From contig JAZTXD010000170.1 in the NCBI GenBank assembly GCA_045636265.1, positions 1 through 64,000 of the forward strand: a DNA stretch of 64,000 bases. Direction: 5' to 3'. Positions 26,141-33,495 of the stretch are shown here, piece by piece. The notes under the pieces are model-generated. The model was not told the DNA's origin. It saw nothing but the letters and a program-made list of their open reading frames with translations, and made no database searches. Numbering within the stretch: position 1 is the first letter of the stretch; each line of letters begins with the position of its first letter. Origin of the DNA: Flemingiibacterium sp045636265 (GTDB lineage Bacteria; Bacillota; Clostridia; Oscillospirales; CAG-272). The position numbers were made by a program, and so were the translations under genes.

Positions 26141-27310
26141 ATGAATATCCCGGAAAACGGCGTGAAACGCCGCATAATCACTCCCGACGACGGAGGACAC
26201 TACTTTTTTGGTTACTACGACCTGATGCCGTATGACACGTCTGACCGCAGACATCTTCTCCACAGAGTTGACGTTGACTATAAGGACAGACTCCCGAACA
26301 AAAACGACGTTGCCAAGCTCGGATATGTTGACACCCAGACCGGAGAGGTTACATATTTCGCCGAAACCACCGCGTGGAACTTCCAGCAGGGCGCAATGCT
26401 TCAGTGGAATCCCGCAGCTCCCGATGAGGAGGTTATTTTCAACGTGCGCGACGGCGAGGAGTTCCGCTGTGTTACACTTAACTTAAAGACCGGCAAGAAG
26501 AAGGTTGCCGAGCGCGCCATTGCAAACATTTCTCCCGACGGCAAGTGGGGACTTTCCATTAACATGCCGAGAGTTTACGATTTCCGTGCCGGATACGGCT
26601 ATTCGGATGTTCGCGACAAGTTCTATGACGTGGCAAATCCAGAGGATGACGGTGTTTGGCTTGTTAACATGGAAAGTGGTGCGGCGAAGCTTATTATCAA
26701 CTACAAGCAGATCTGGGAGCTGTTCAACGAGCCGGAGTTTGAGGGCGCGAAGTTTGTGGTAAACCACATCACCTTCAATCCCGAGTCCAACCGCTTCCTG
26801 TTCCTCAACCGTAATTTCCCACCCCCAGGCAGACGTTTGTGGGGAACCACTCTGTACACCTCCGACCTCGAGGGTAATATGTGCAAGCTGCTCGGACCGA
26901 CTATGGTTTCGCACTACTACTGGAAGAATGCAAATCAGATCATGGGTTACATGACCTGCGGCGGCCAGCCGGGAACCTATCTTATCACCGATCTCACAAA
27001 GGAATACGAGAAGCTCGATTCTCCGCATTTCGCACTCGATACGCACACTATCTACTCCCCCGACAGACGTTTCCTCATCGGCGACGGCTATCCGCTCGAA
27101 AACTCGCACCGTGAGATCAGCATCTACGATTTCAAAACCGGCGATTCGGCAATTCTCCACAGCGAATTTGCTGTCGAGCCTCCGATACACGACAACCGCT
27201 GTGATCTCCACAACATCTGGAGCCATTCGGGAAGAAAAATTTCCTTCGACTCCACGCATCGCGGCAAGAGAGAGATCTGCGAGCTCGACGTGTCCTTCCT
27301 ATACGAATGA
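26141..27310 (+). CDS. Beta-propeller protein of unknown function
   Basis: A 389-residue cytosolic protein without a signal peptide. Repeats of the type ISPDGKWGLSINM, PDRRFLIGDG and SHSGRKISFDSTHRG are spaced about 50 residues apart and are typical of TolB/WD40-like propellers. Recurrent His and Trp residues (AETTAWNFQQGAMLQWNP, VSHYYWKNANQIMGY) recall oligogalacturonate-lyase-type propellers of gut bacteria, but the catalytic His set cannot be assigned. It has its own promoter and terminator. Sugar or carbohydrate metabolism is only a guess. Confidence 0.65.
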   Translation: MNIPENGVKRRIITPDDGGHYFFGYYDLMPYDTSDRRHLLHRVDVDYKDRLPNKNDVAKLGYVDTQTGEVTYFAETTAWNFQQGAMLQWNPAAPDEEVIFNVRDGEEFRCVTLNLKTGKKKVAERAIANISPDGKWGLSINMPRVYDFRAGYGYSDVRDKFYDVANPEDDGVWLVNMESGAAKLIINYKQIWELFNEPEFEGAKFVVNHITFNPESNRFLFLNRNFPPPGRRLWGTTLYTSDLEGNMCKLLGPTMVSHYYWKNANQIMGYMTCGGQPGTYLITDLTKEYEKLDSPHFALDTHTIYSPDRRFLIGDGYPLENSHREISIYDFKTGDSAILHSEFAVEPPIHDNRCDLHNIWSHSGRKISFDSTHRGKREICELDVSFLYE

Positions 27311-27325
27311 CCAAAACTTAAAAAC

Positions 27326-27357
27326 AAAAAATCGACAGATTAATCTGTCGATTTTTT
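27326..27357. terminator. Terminator between the propeller gene and barstar
   Basis: The stem AAATCGACAGA/TCTGTCGATTT ends in six T residues and works in both directions. Confidence 0.87.
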
Positions 27358-27364
27358 ATACAGT

Positions 27365-27619
27365 TTACTTTACAATAAACACGCGGCCCGATGAACCGAG
27401 GATTTCAGTGAGCACATCTATCACTCGTTCGGCATAGTCCGTGGCATCATTTGCGTTCATCACGACCACCGCTCTGTCGCGAGGAAATTCGCACAGACAG
27501 TCTGCAAGTGCATCGAGGTTTTTGCCGTAATGCGCTGGAAAGTCAAGCGAGAGCGCGAGATATTCGTGTGCGCTCTGCTTGTCTGTGAGGTGTGTGGCAT
27601 CAATTGGGGTTATAATCAT
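27365..27619 (-). CDS. Barstar-family ribonuclease inhibitor
   Basis: An 84-residue protein matching barstar: DFPAHYGKNLDALADCL covers the helix that plugs the barnase active site, with the Asp/Tyr pattern expected, and the acidic second half ends in GRVFIVK. It lies 11 bases downstream of the barnase-like gene on the same strand and should bind that enzyme in the cytosol before export. A ribosome binding site AGGAGAGAAG precedes the start. Confidence 0.92.
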   Translation of the reverse strand: MIITPIDATHLTDKQSAHEYLALSLDFPAHYGKNLDALADCLCEFPRDRAVVVMNANDATDYAERVIDVLTEILGSSGRVFIVK

Positions 27620-27630
27620 ATGCTTCTCTC

Positions 27631-28197
27631 CTATTGTTCGCCGTAGAGCAGGGTGAATGACTCGTAGTGATCGTCGGTGTAGTAAATAAGTCCGTCGTTT
27701 GAAAAGACGATACGCTTCGCGCCGCGCGAGGATTTGCCGAGCGTGTCTATGTCACATTCATAGTACACTCTGCCGCTTGCCTTTGGGAGAAGTCCTTCGC
27801 GGTTTCCGAATTTATCGCCGCCGATTGCGCCGCCGTCAAAGTATGGCTCAACGGAGCCGCCCGACCAGCCGTATCCCTCGGCTTCATCCTTGGTGATGAA
27901 GTTCGCCGGGAGCTTTTTATAGGTGTGTATGTACAGCGCAACGTCGTCTTTGGAGTAGTAATACCCGTCCTCATCTATTGGTGGAGGAATCTCTGTGTCC
28001 TCGGCGGATGTGGATTCGCTTGGCAGCGGCTCGGTTGCGGAACTGTCCTCTCCGATAATGCCGATTATATCCCCCGCAAGCTCAAGGCCGTCCGCTATGT
28101 CCTCTGCGGAGCATGAGGCGAGCGAGAAGAGCATGAAAAGCGCGAGAATAAGTGAAAGTATGCGCCAATGCGTAGAGCGCAGCTTATGTAAATTCAT
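27631..28197 (-). CDS. Secreted barnase-family ribonuclease, predicted lipoprotein
   Basis: A 188-residue protein. The N-terminal signal peptide ends in LASC, a lipobox, followed by an acidic Ser/Pro linker (about 32-78). The C-terminal domain follows barnase closely: DVALYIHTYKKLPANFITK, IGGDKFGNREGLLP, and the catalytic glutamate in YECDI. RGAKRIVFSNDG and the catalytic histidine in DDHYESFTLLY complete the active site. It should cut RNA outside the cell or at the cell surface. Barnase itself is freely secreted; a lipid-anchored form is unusual. The partner barstar is encoded next. Confidence 0.92.
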   Translation of the reverse strand: MNLHKLRSTHWRILSLILALFMLFSLASCSAEDIADGLELAGDIIGIIGEDSSATEPLPSESTSAEDTEIPPPIDEDGYYYSKDDVALYIHTYKKLPANFITKDEAEGYGWSGGSVEPYFDGGAIGGDKFGNREGLLPKASGRVYYECDIDTLGKSSRGAKRIVFSNDGLIYYTDDHYESFTLLYGEQ

Positions 28198-28313
28198 TTT
28201 GTACTCTCCTTTTTATGTTTGTATTTTTATTATACCGCATTGTGCTTGTCTTGTCAAGAATGTGCGCTTGACAGAGTGCGTGAGATAAGGTATAATTTAT
28301 TTGAGGTGATGCT

Positions 28314-28949
28314 ATGTTCTTCCCGTATGGTACAGCTGAAACGGAATACCTTTGCTCACGCGATAAAAGACTCGGCGCAGTTATAGATCACGTGGGATTT
28401 ATCGAGCGCGAGGTGGACACGGATATTTTCGCATCCCTTGTAAAAAACATCGCAGGGCAGCAAATATCAAACGCCGCACTTAAAACTGTGCTGTCACGCC
28501 TTAATGCGCTGCTTGGCAAATATACGCCGGAGAACGTATGCAGAGTGGGAATCGAGGCACTTCGCTCATGCGGCATGAGCATGAAAAAGGCGGAGAATAT
28601 ACATAAAGCGGCAAAGCTTGTCTGCGACGGCGGGCTTGATCTTGAACGGCTGTGCGAATGTACGGATGCGGACGTTATCGCCGCACTCACTTCGCTTGAC
28701 GGAGTTGGCGTGTGGACGGCAGAGATGATGCTTATATTTTGCTTTTGCCGCCCGGACGTGCTGAGCTTCGGGGATTTTGGTATAAGGCGCGGAATTGAGC
28801 TTCTCTACGGCGAAGAAAAGCTTACGAAGTCGAAATTTACCGAATACGCAAAGCGCTACAGCCCGTATGCGAGCGTTGCGAGCTTCTACCTTTGGAAAAT
28901 CGGCAACGGGGAAGTATGTATCGAAGATATAAATTTCGGGGATAAATAA
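28314..28949 (+). CDS. DNA-3-methyladenine glycosylase, AlkA-like (HhH-GPD)
   Basis: Excises alkylated bases from DNA. The 211 residues are essentially the HhH-GPD core: SLVKNIAGQQISNAALKTVL, the hairpin SLDGVGVWTAEMMLIF, and the catalytic aspartate in FGDFGIRRG. It lacks the N-terminal domain of E. coli AlkA, as is usual for short Firmicutes forms. It is the last chromosomal gene before the foreign island, and a strong terminator overlaps its stop. Confidence 0.92.
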   Translation: MFFPYGTAETEYLCSRDKRLGAVIDHVGFIEREVDTDIFASLVKNIAGQQISNAALKTVLSRLNALLGKYTPENVCRVGIEALRSCGMSMKKAENIHKAAKLVCDGGLDLERLCECTDADVIAALTSLDGVGVWTAEMMLIFCFCRPDVLSFGDFGIRRGIELLYGEEKLTKSKFTEYAKRYSPYASVASFYLWKIGNGEVCIEDINFGDK

Positions 28950-28980
28950 AAGAGGTGCTGCCGTGCGGCAGCACCTCTTT
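28948..28980. terminator. Terminator at the left island edge
   Basis: The 12-bp stem AAAGAGGTGCTGCC with its complement ends in TTT. It serves the AlkA-like gene and perhaps the converging recombinase gene. The left junction of the island must lie close to here. Confidence 0.8.
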
Positions 28981-28994
28981 GTCAGTACGGGTCC

Positions 28995-30686
28995 TTATTT
29001 GCCTGCCTTGAGGTCGTTCTCGTACTTTTCGATCATCTTCTTCAACGTGTGACCCGTACGACCGCGATGATGCTCTGCGAGCTTTTCGAGCCATTTTTGC
29101 GTGTTTTTGCCCGTAAATATCTTGATATTCAAGTTCGCTGTATCATCGTCAGTTATTGTGACCGTGATTCTGTCAATATACTGCGCCACAAATTCGGGGG
29201 TGATCATTCCCGTGGATGCGTCCCTCACCGCCGCATCAAGGCGAGCTTTTACCTCGGCGATGTGCCTCTTGTATTCCTCTTTGGTGAACATCTGCTTTTC
29301 AAGCTCGGCGATCTCTTCGCCCGCTTCCTCGATTTCGCGGTCGCAGGCATCGGTCATAGATTTGAAGTTTGCCGCCGTAACAGAACCGATTGTGACAAGC
29401 TCAAGGAGCTTGTTTTTCTTTTGCTCAGCAAGCTCGATGATTCGCTTCTGCTCGGCGATCTGTTTAGCGGTTTCATCGTCGGCTTCCATGGACTTGAACA
29501 TCTCCGTGTATTCCTCAAGGAGTGCTTCCGCGTCCACTCTCGTTTCGCTGAATACATCGAAGAGGATCGGTTTTATCTCCGCTTCGTAGATCGGGAATGA
29601 CGGGCAGGAATCCGCGCCGTTGTTGATCTTGCCCGAGCAGACCCATTTTGAGTTGACATTGCCATGCTTGTCCTTGGACTCGCGGCGGTAGTAGGGCTGT
29701 CCGCAGTGTGTGCAATAGAGCTTGCCCGTGAGCAGATTTGCGTGGTTGCAGATGCCCTGACGGTTCTTCACGTCTTCGCTTCGACGAGCGAGGACCTCGT
29801 TTGCCTTGTCCCACACCTCCTCGGTTACGATTGCAGGTACGATCTCGCCCGTTTCATCCTTGAACATCACCCATTCCTCCGGCGGCAGGAATTTCTGCTT
29901 CTTGGTGAACATATCCACGATCTTCACCTTGTTGCCGACGTAATAGCCTTTGTATTTCGGGTTTGAGATGATGTTCGACATGGTGGTGTGGGCGATCTTG
30001 TTGCCATTGTAATTGCGGTAGCCTTGATCGTAGAACAGCTTTTCCAGCTGCTTCATACTGTACTCGCCCGTGGCATAGAGGCGGAATAAGTCACGCACCA
30101 TCGGTGCTTGTGTTTCGTCAATCACAAGGCGTTTGTCGTCCTTTCGGTAGCCGAAGATGCGGCTGTTACCGAGGACCACGCTGTGCTTGATCGCCTGCTG
30201 ATGGCCGAATTTCACGCGGCTTGACAGCTTGCGAAGCTCGTCCTGCGCCATACTTGCCATGATGGTCAGACGAAGCTCGGCATCCTCGTCAAGGGTGATG
30301 ATGTTGTCGTTCTGAAAATACACGCCGACACCGCAACTGTAGAGATCTCTGGTGTAATGCAGGGAGTCCAGCGTGTTTCTGGCGAATCGGGAGATTTCCT
30401 TTGTAACAATGAGATCGAACATCCCTGCCTTTGCATCGGCGATCATCTCGTTGAAGTGTCGGCGTTTCTTGGTGGAGATTCCGGAAAGTCCCTCGTCGAT
30501 GTAACCGGGCACGAATGTCCACAGCGGATATTTTTTGATGAAATCTTCGTAGTAGGAAATCTGGTTGTCGAGAGAGTTTAACTGCTCGTCGCTGTCCGTG
30601 GAAACGCGCGCGTAATAGGTCACGCGAAGCGGAATATCGTATATTGTTTTTGTCCGCAGAAGTGTGCGGATGTTGTATATATCCAT
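28995..30686 (-). CDS. Large serine recombinase
   Basis: A 563-residue site-specific recombinase of the TnpX/phage-integrase type. The N-terminal resolvase domain has the catalytic S29 in YARVSTDSDEQ and the arginines of DEGLSGISTKKR and VTKEISRFARN. The recombinase domain (about 190-290) is followed by a zinc ribbon (CTHCGQPYYRR with a later CSG and SCPSF) and a coiled coil (about 400-470). It should integrate and excise the mobile element with no transposase. It lies at the left end of the island and reads outward, as expected. AAGGAG lies before the ATG. Confidence 0.95.
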   Translation of the reverse strand: MDIYNIRTLLRTKTIYDIPLRVTYYARVSTDSDEQLNSLDNQISYYEDFIKKYPLWTFVPGYIDEGLSGISTKKRRHFNEMIADAKAGMFDLIVTKEISRFARNTLDSLHYTRDLYSCGVGVYFQNDNIITLDEDAELRLTIMASMAQDELRKLSSRVKFGHQQAIKHSVVLGNSRIFGYRKDDKRLVIDETQAPMVRDLFRLYATGEYSMKQLEKLFYDQGYRNYNGNKIAHTTMSNIISNPKYKGYYVGNKVKIVDMFTKKQKFLPPEEWVMFKDETGEIVPAIVTEEVWDKANEVLARRSEDVKNRQGICNHANLLTGKLYCTHCGQPYYRRESKDKHGNVNSKWVCSGKINNGADSCPSFPIYEAEIKPILFDVFSETRVDAEALLEEYTEMFKSMEADDETAKQIAEQKRIIELAEQKKNKLLELVTIGSVTAANFKSMTDACDREIEEAGEEIAELEKQMFTKEEYKRHIAEVKARLDAAVRDASTGMITPEFVAQYIDRITVTITDDDTANLNIKIFTGKNTQKWLEKLAEHHRGRTGHTLKKMIEKYENDLKAGK

Positions 30687-30831
30687 TGTTTTCTCCTTAT
30701 AAAGTTCGTTGTATCATTATCCATCTGTTATTATATCACATGACGTTTCAGAAAGCAAGCGCAAACCGAAAGAAACCATATTTTCACTGATTATGTAGCA
30801 GAGGATTCCTTGCGGAACCGTCTGCATGGAG

Positions 30832-31008
30832 TCACTGCATCTGCTGCTGTGCCGTTCTTCCGGTATACTCTGCGATCTTTTCTGTCATGCGCTTGTACTC
30901 CTTTTCGGAAATCGTTCCTTCTTCAAAGAGGAAGCGATTGAAATAGTTGAGCCATGCCTGCTTTGCAAAAAGTTTTTCGCTTGTTTCGTTATTTTTGTTT
31001 TTATCCAT
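30832..31008 (-). CDS. Small element-encoded protein, SHOCT-like
   Basis: A 58-residue charged protein. The core FNRFLFEEGTISEKEYKRMTEKI resembles the short SHOCT-type helical motif. I place the start at 31008 (MDKNKNNE), where ACGAGGT lies 8 bases upstream; a further in-frame ATG at 31029 has no site. Its place between recombinase and relaxase suits a recombination directionality or accessory factor, but nothing in the sequence proves that. Confidence 0.6.
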   Translation of the reverse strand: MDKNKNNETSEKLFAKQAWLNYFNRFLFEEGTISEKEYKRMTEKIAEYTGRTAQQQMQ

Positions 31009-31074
31009 TAATATACCTCGTTCTTTCATAATTTCTGTTTTTATTTTCCTCCCGTTTCGGGAGGATTATTCTGT

Positions 31075-32871
31075 TTACATACTCTGCTCCCATTTTCTCC
31101 GCTCCCGTTTCTGCGGCATGGTGGTGCAGTCCTTGACTTGTCGGCGTGGCTCAATATCGCACAGCCCGCCGACAAGCTCCAGCACATTCGTCGTGATGGC
31201 AAGGAAAGAATTCTCTGCCATCCGCTGCAGAGCCAATGAGGCGGATTCATTTCCCGCCTGTGCTGAACGGTTCAGATGCTCGAGCGCGGCATCCATATCA
31301 AAAAAATCCGGCTCGAACAGATAAATCTGCCCAAGCCGGTAGTCCGTGAAATAGTTGCCGCGTGCCGATGCAATCTCGAAGTGCCGTATTGCCTCGGGAA
31401 TATCTTTCGGCACAATCTCGCCGCACATATAAATTCTGCCGAGCAGATACGCGGCGTAAGCACTGCCATTCTGCTCGGCTTCGAGAAGATATTCGATTTG
31501 TTCATCGGGATATTCGGTGTCGATATCGTCATCATCCGTATTATCCTCGCCGTCGAAGAAGCCGTTCAGTTCATCAGAAGACAGATCACCAAACTCAACA
31601 CGGACGTTAGTCCCACGTTTGCGATGAGTGTCCACAGAATCCATTTCTTCATCTTCGAGAGCAAATCCTCCATCTCCACAATCTGCCCATTGACTTCCCG
31701 ACGCAGATCGAAGAAAAATGATTCTCTCGTTTTCCCATCCTGTGAGAGGAGTTCGCGGCTCTCCGTGAGGATTTTCTGCATCCGGTCTTCGGTTTTCTTC
31801 GCGGCTTCCTCCACTGCTTCCCCCACAGCATTCGCCCATCCGTTGAGGGAGTGTATCAGCGTGTTCCAATCCTCTTTGATCAGCATTGCCGCTGCAAGCT
31901 CGTTGAATCTCGCGTAAAGCGTCGGCTGGAACTCCGATGTCGCCCTCAAGTATTCCAGCATCGCGTTCCAATCGTCCTTCGGGATTCCGTAGACGATTGG
32001 TAGATACGGTGTTTCGGTCACTGTCCGCATCGACTCCGCTGTGGTCTGCTTCAGCTTCTGTAGGGCCGCATTCGATGATTTGTTGTCTGATTGTGAATTC
32101 ATATTCCATATTCTCCTTCAAAAATTTTGTTTCGTGTAATTTGTTGTCCCTCACCTTCATGCCGTTTGGGCAGGTGTAGGTTATATATTTTCTGCTGTCT
32201 TCCCATCTTACCGAGTAGCCGAGTGACTCCATCAGCGATAGGAACTCTGCTTTGGATGCCGCACGCTTCATCGTTTCCTCGATATCATAAATGGCATGGA
32301 ACTTCCATGCATCGCCGCGGAGCGCCGCGCGGTATTCGCGTGGACCTAAACCTTTGGTATCAAAGTGCTGTTCGTACTGTGGAAGCACCGACAGATCGTG
32401 CTCCGCGCAGAGCCGGTCGCTGATCTTCCGCATCTTTTCAAGCGTGCGCGGACCCATGTCAAGCTTGAGTCCGGTGTCGATGCTCACGCTGTTGATGACG
32501 AAATGATTATGCACGCGCTGACGGCAATCATCATCGTATGCATCAAGGTGCGTTGCCACCAGCACCTCGAAGCCGTGGAACATTTCCTCAGCAAGGCGTA
32601 GACCGATCTCGTGAGCCGTGTCATAATCGTCGATCTCCCCGGGCGCAAATGACTGTGTGTAGTGATAATACATCACGCCGTCACGCTTGCTGTAAAGATT
32701 TTTCGTCGCCATGAATTCTTCATAAGCGGCAGGAGCGAGGCAGTTGATGCCGGTGAGATAGCGCCGCCCGCGCTCGTCAAGCGTCTTCATATCCTGCGAA
32801 ACATATTTGATAACCGCCTGCATCGCGCCGCGAGTCTGCTTCTTCGCCGGGATATAGTTACAGGTTGCCAT
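31075..32871 (-). CDS. Relaxase (mobilization nuclease) with C-terminal Sel1-like repeats
   Basis: A 598-residue protein that should nick oriT and lead the strand in conjugal mobilization. The N-terminal relaxase domain (about 1-250) contains HYTQSFAPGEID, HGFEVLVATHLD and the histidine metal motif RVHNHFVINSVSIDTG. Residues about 265-440 are low-complexity and polar. Sel1-like repeats (about 450-570: NGSAYAAYLLGRIYMCGEIV and related units) follow. The start at 32871 has GAGGAGG upstream and overlaps mobC by 14 bases. The low-complexity part encodes a second gene in another frame. Confidence 0.9.
   Translation of the reverse strand: MATCNYIPAKKQTRGAMQAVIKYVSQDMKTLDERGRRYLTGINCLAPAAYEEFMATKNLYSKRDGVMYYHYTQSFAPGEIDDYDTAHEIGLRLAEEMFHGFEVLVATHLDAYDDDCRQRVHNHFVINSVSIDTGLKLDMGPRTLEKMRKISDRLCAEHDLSVLPQYEQHFDTKGLGPREYRAALRGDAWKFHAIYDIEETMKRAASKAEFLSLMESLGYSVRWEDSRKYITYTCPNGMKVRDNKLHETKFLKENMEYEFTIRQQIIECGPTEAEADHSGVDADSDRNTVSTNRLRNPEGRLERDAGILEGDIGVPADALREIQRACSGNADQRGLEHADTLPQRMGECCGGSSGGSREENRRPDAENPHGEPRTPLTGWENERIIFLRSASGSQWADCGDGGFALEDEEMDSVDTHRKRGTNVRVEFGDLSSDELNGFFDGEDNTDDDDIDTEYPDEQIEYLLEAEQNGSAYAAYLLGRIYMCGEIVPKDIPEAIRHFEIASARGNYFTDYRLGQIYLFEPDFFDMDAALEHLNRSAQAGNESASLALQRMAENSFLAITTNVLELVGGLCDIEPRRQVKDCTTMPQKRERRKWEQSM
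31566..32102 (-). CDS. Nested membrane-anchored coiled-coil protein inside the relaxase gene
   Basis: A 178-residue frame lying wholly inside the relaxase gene, same strand, different frame. A full AAGGAG site (32113-32118 on the plus map) lies 10 bases before its ATG. The protein has a helical, coiled-coil-like body (EAVEEAAKKTEDRMQKIL, then RREVNGQIVEMEDLLSKM) and a clear C-terminal membrane segment (WILWTLIANVGLTSVLSLVI). The relaxase is low-complexity over this stretch, as expected when the other frame is under selection. ColE1-type plasmids nest mobB and mobD in mobA in the same way. Confidence 0.75.
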   Translation of the reverse strand: MNSQSDNKSSNAALQKLKQTTAESMRTVTETPYLPIVYGIPKDDWNAMLEYLRATSEFQPTLYARFNELAAAMLIKEDWNTLIHSLNGWANAVGEAVEEAAKKTEDRMQKILTESRELLSQDGKTRESFFFDLRREVNGQIVEMEDLLSKMKKWILWTLIANVGLTSVLSLVICLLMN

Positions 32872-33301
32872 CGTTATCCTCCTCGCTTCCGCTTGCAATC
32901 ACGACATCGCAGATGTCGTATAGCACGTTGATTGCGGCGTAGACCTTCTGCAATGTGCTCACTGCTTCGGTAAGATTCACCGCAGAAATTTTACATTGAT
33001 GCGCGAGAACCGTGAGCTGATTGAGATTCCTGCCGATAGCTTTCAGCTCAGTGAGCACCGGTTTCAGCTCGTTCACCTGATAGATTGTCCGCCCGAGTGC
33101 CGCACCGAGAAGGTATTCGCGCTGGGACAGTCCCGACTTTGCGATGATCTTTTTGATCTTCCGCCGCTCGGTTTCACTTGCCCAGAAGGAAATTTTCTTG
33201 TCGCGTTCGCGACCGTTTACTGTAAGATTGTTGTTGTCTGCTATTGTTCTGTACCTCGTTTCGTAATTTTTAGTGGGGTTTGGGGCTACTGCCCCGATCA
33301 T
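32858..33301 (-). CDS. MobC-like relaxosome accessory protein
   Basis: A 147-residue protein with an N-terminal ribbon-helix-helix-like part (NGRERDKKISFWASETERRK, then SGLSQREYLLGAAL). A helical C-terminal half contains KPVLTELKAIGRNLNQLTVL, the pattern of MobC/MbeC mobilization proteins. It should bind oriT and assist the relaxase. It ends inside the start of the relaxase gene, so the two are translationally coupled. The exact start is uncertain: the ATG at 33301 lacks a ribosome binding site, and homologs usually begin near VNGRERDK. Confidence 0.85.
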   Translation of the reverse strand: MIGAVAPNPTKNYETRYRTIADNNNLTVNGRERDKKISFWASETERRKIKKIIAKSGLSQREYLLGAALGRTIYQVNELKPVLTELKAIGRNLNQLTVLAHQCKISAVNLTEAVSTLQKVYAAINVLYDICDVVIASGSEEDNDGNL

Positions 33302-33345
33302 GGGGTTGGGATGGAACGCCGTTTTTTTCGGCGGGTACCCAAACC
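33270..33345. other. Candidate origin of transfer (oriT)
   Basis: Just upstream of mobC lie the inverted repeat GGGGCTACTGCCCC (33280-33293), G-rich direct units (GGGGTTTGGGG, GGGGTTGGGATGG) and a small CGCCG/CGGCG hairpin. oriT commonly sits beside mobC in such elements. No nick-site consensus was recognised, and part of the region may be mobC coding sequence. Confidence 0.35.
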
Positions 33346-33495
33346 CTCTGCTTGCCCTGCTTCAGCAGGAAATTATACCGTGAGAATCACCGCTTATCAC
33401 CTCCATTTGAAGATTTCGTAAGAGTAGGCTGAAAAAAGCGTAACTTCCGAGTTCACGTAACCATGTCGCGCCTACCACGCCATCCACGCGATTTT

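Noticed and set aside
25649..26181. Overlapping frames of 120-140 codons on both strands in the repeat-rich gap
   Set aside because: The sequence is made of inverted repeats, both strands stay open only through GC-rich composition, and neither frame has a start site.
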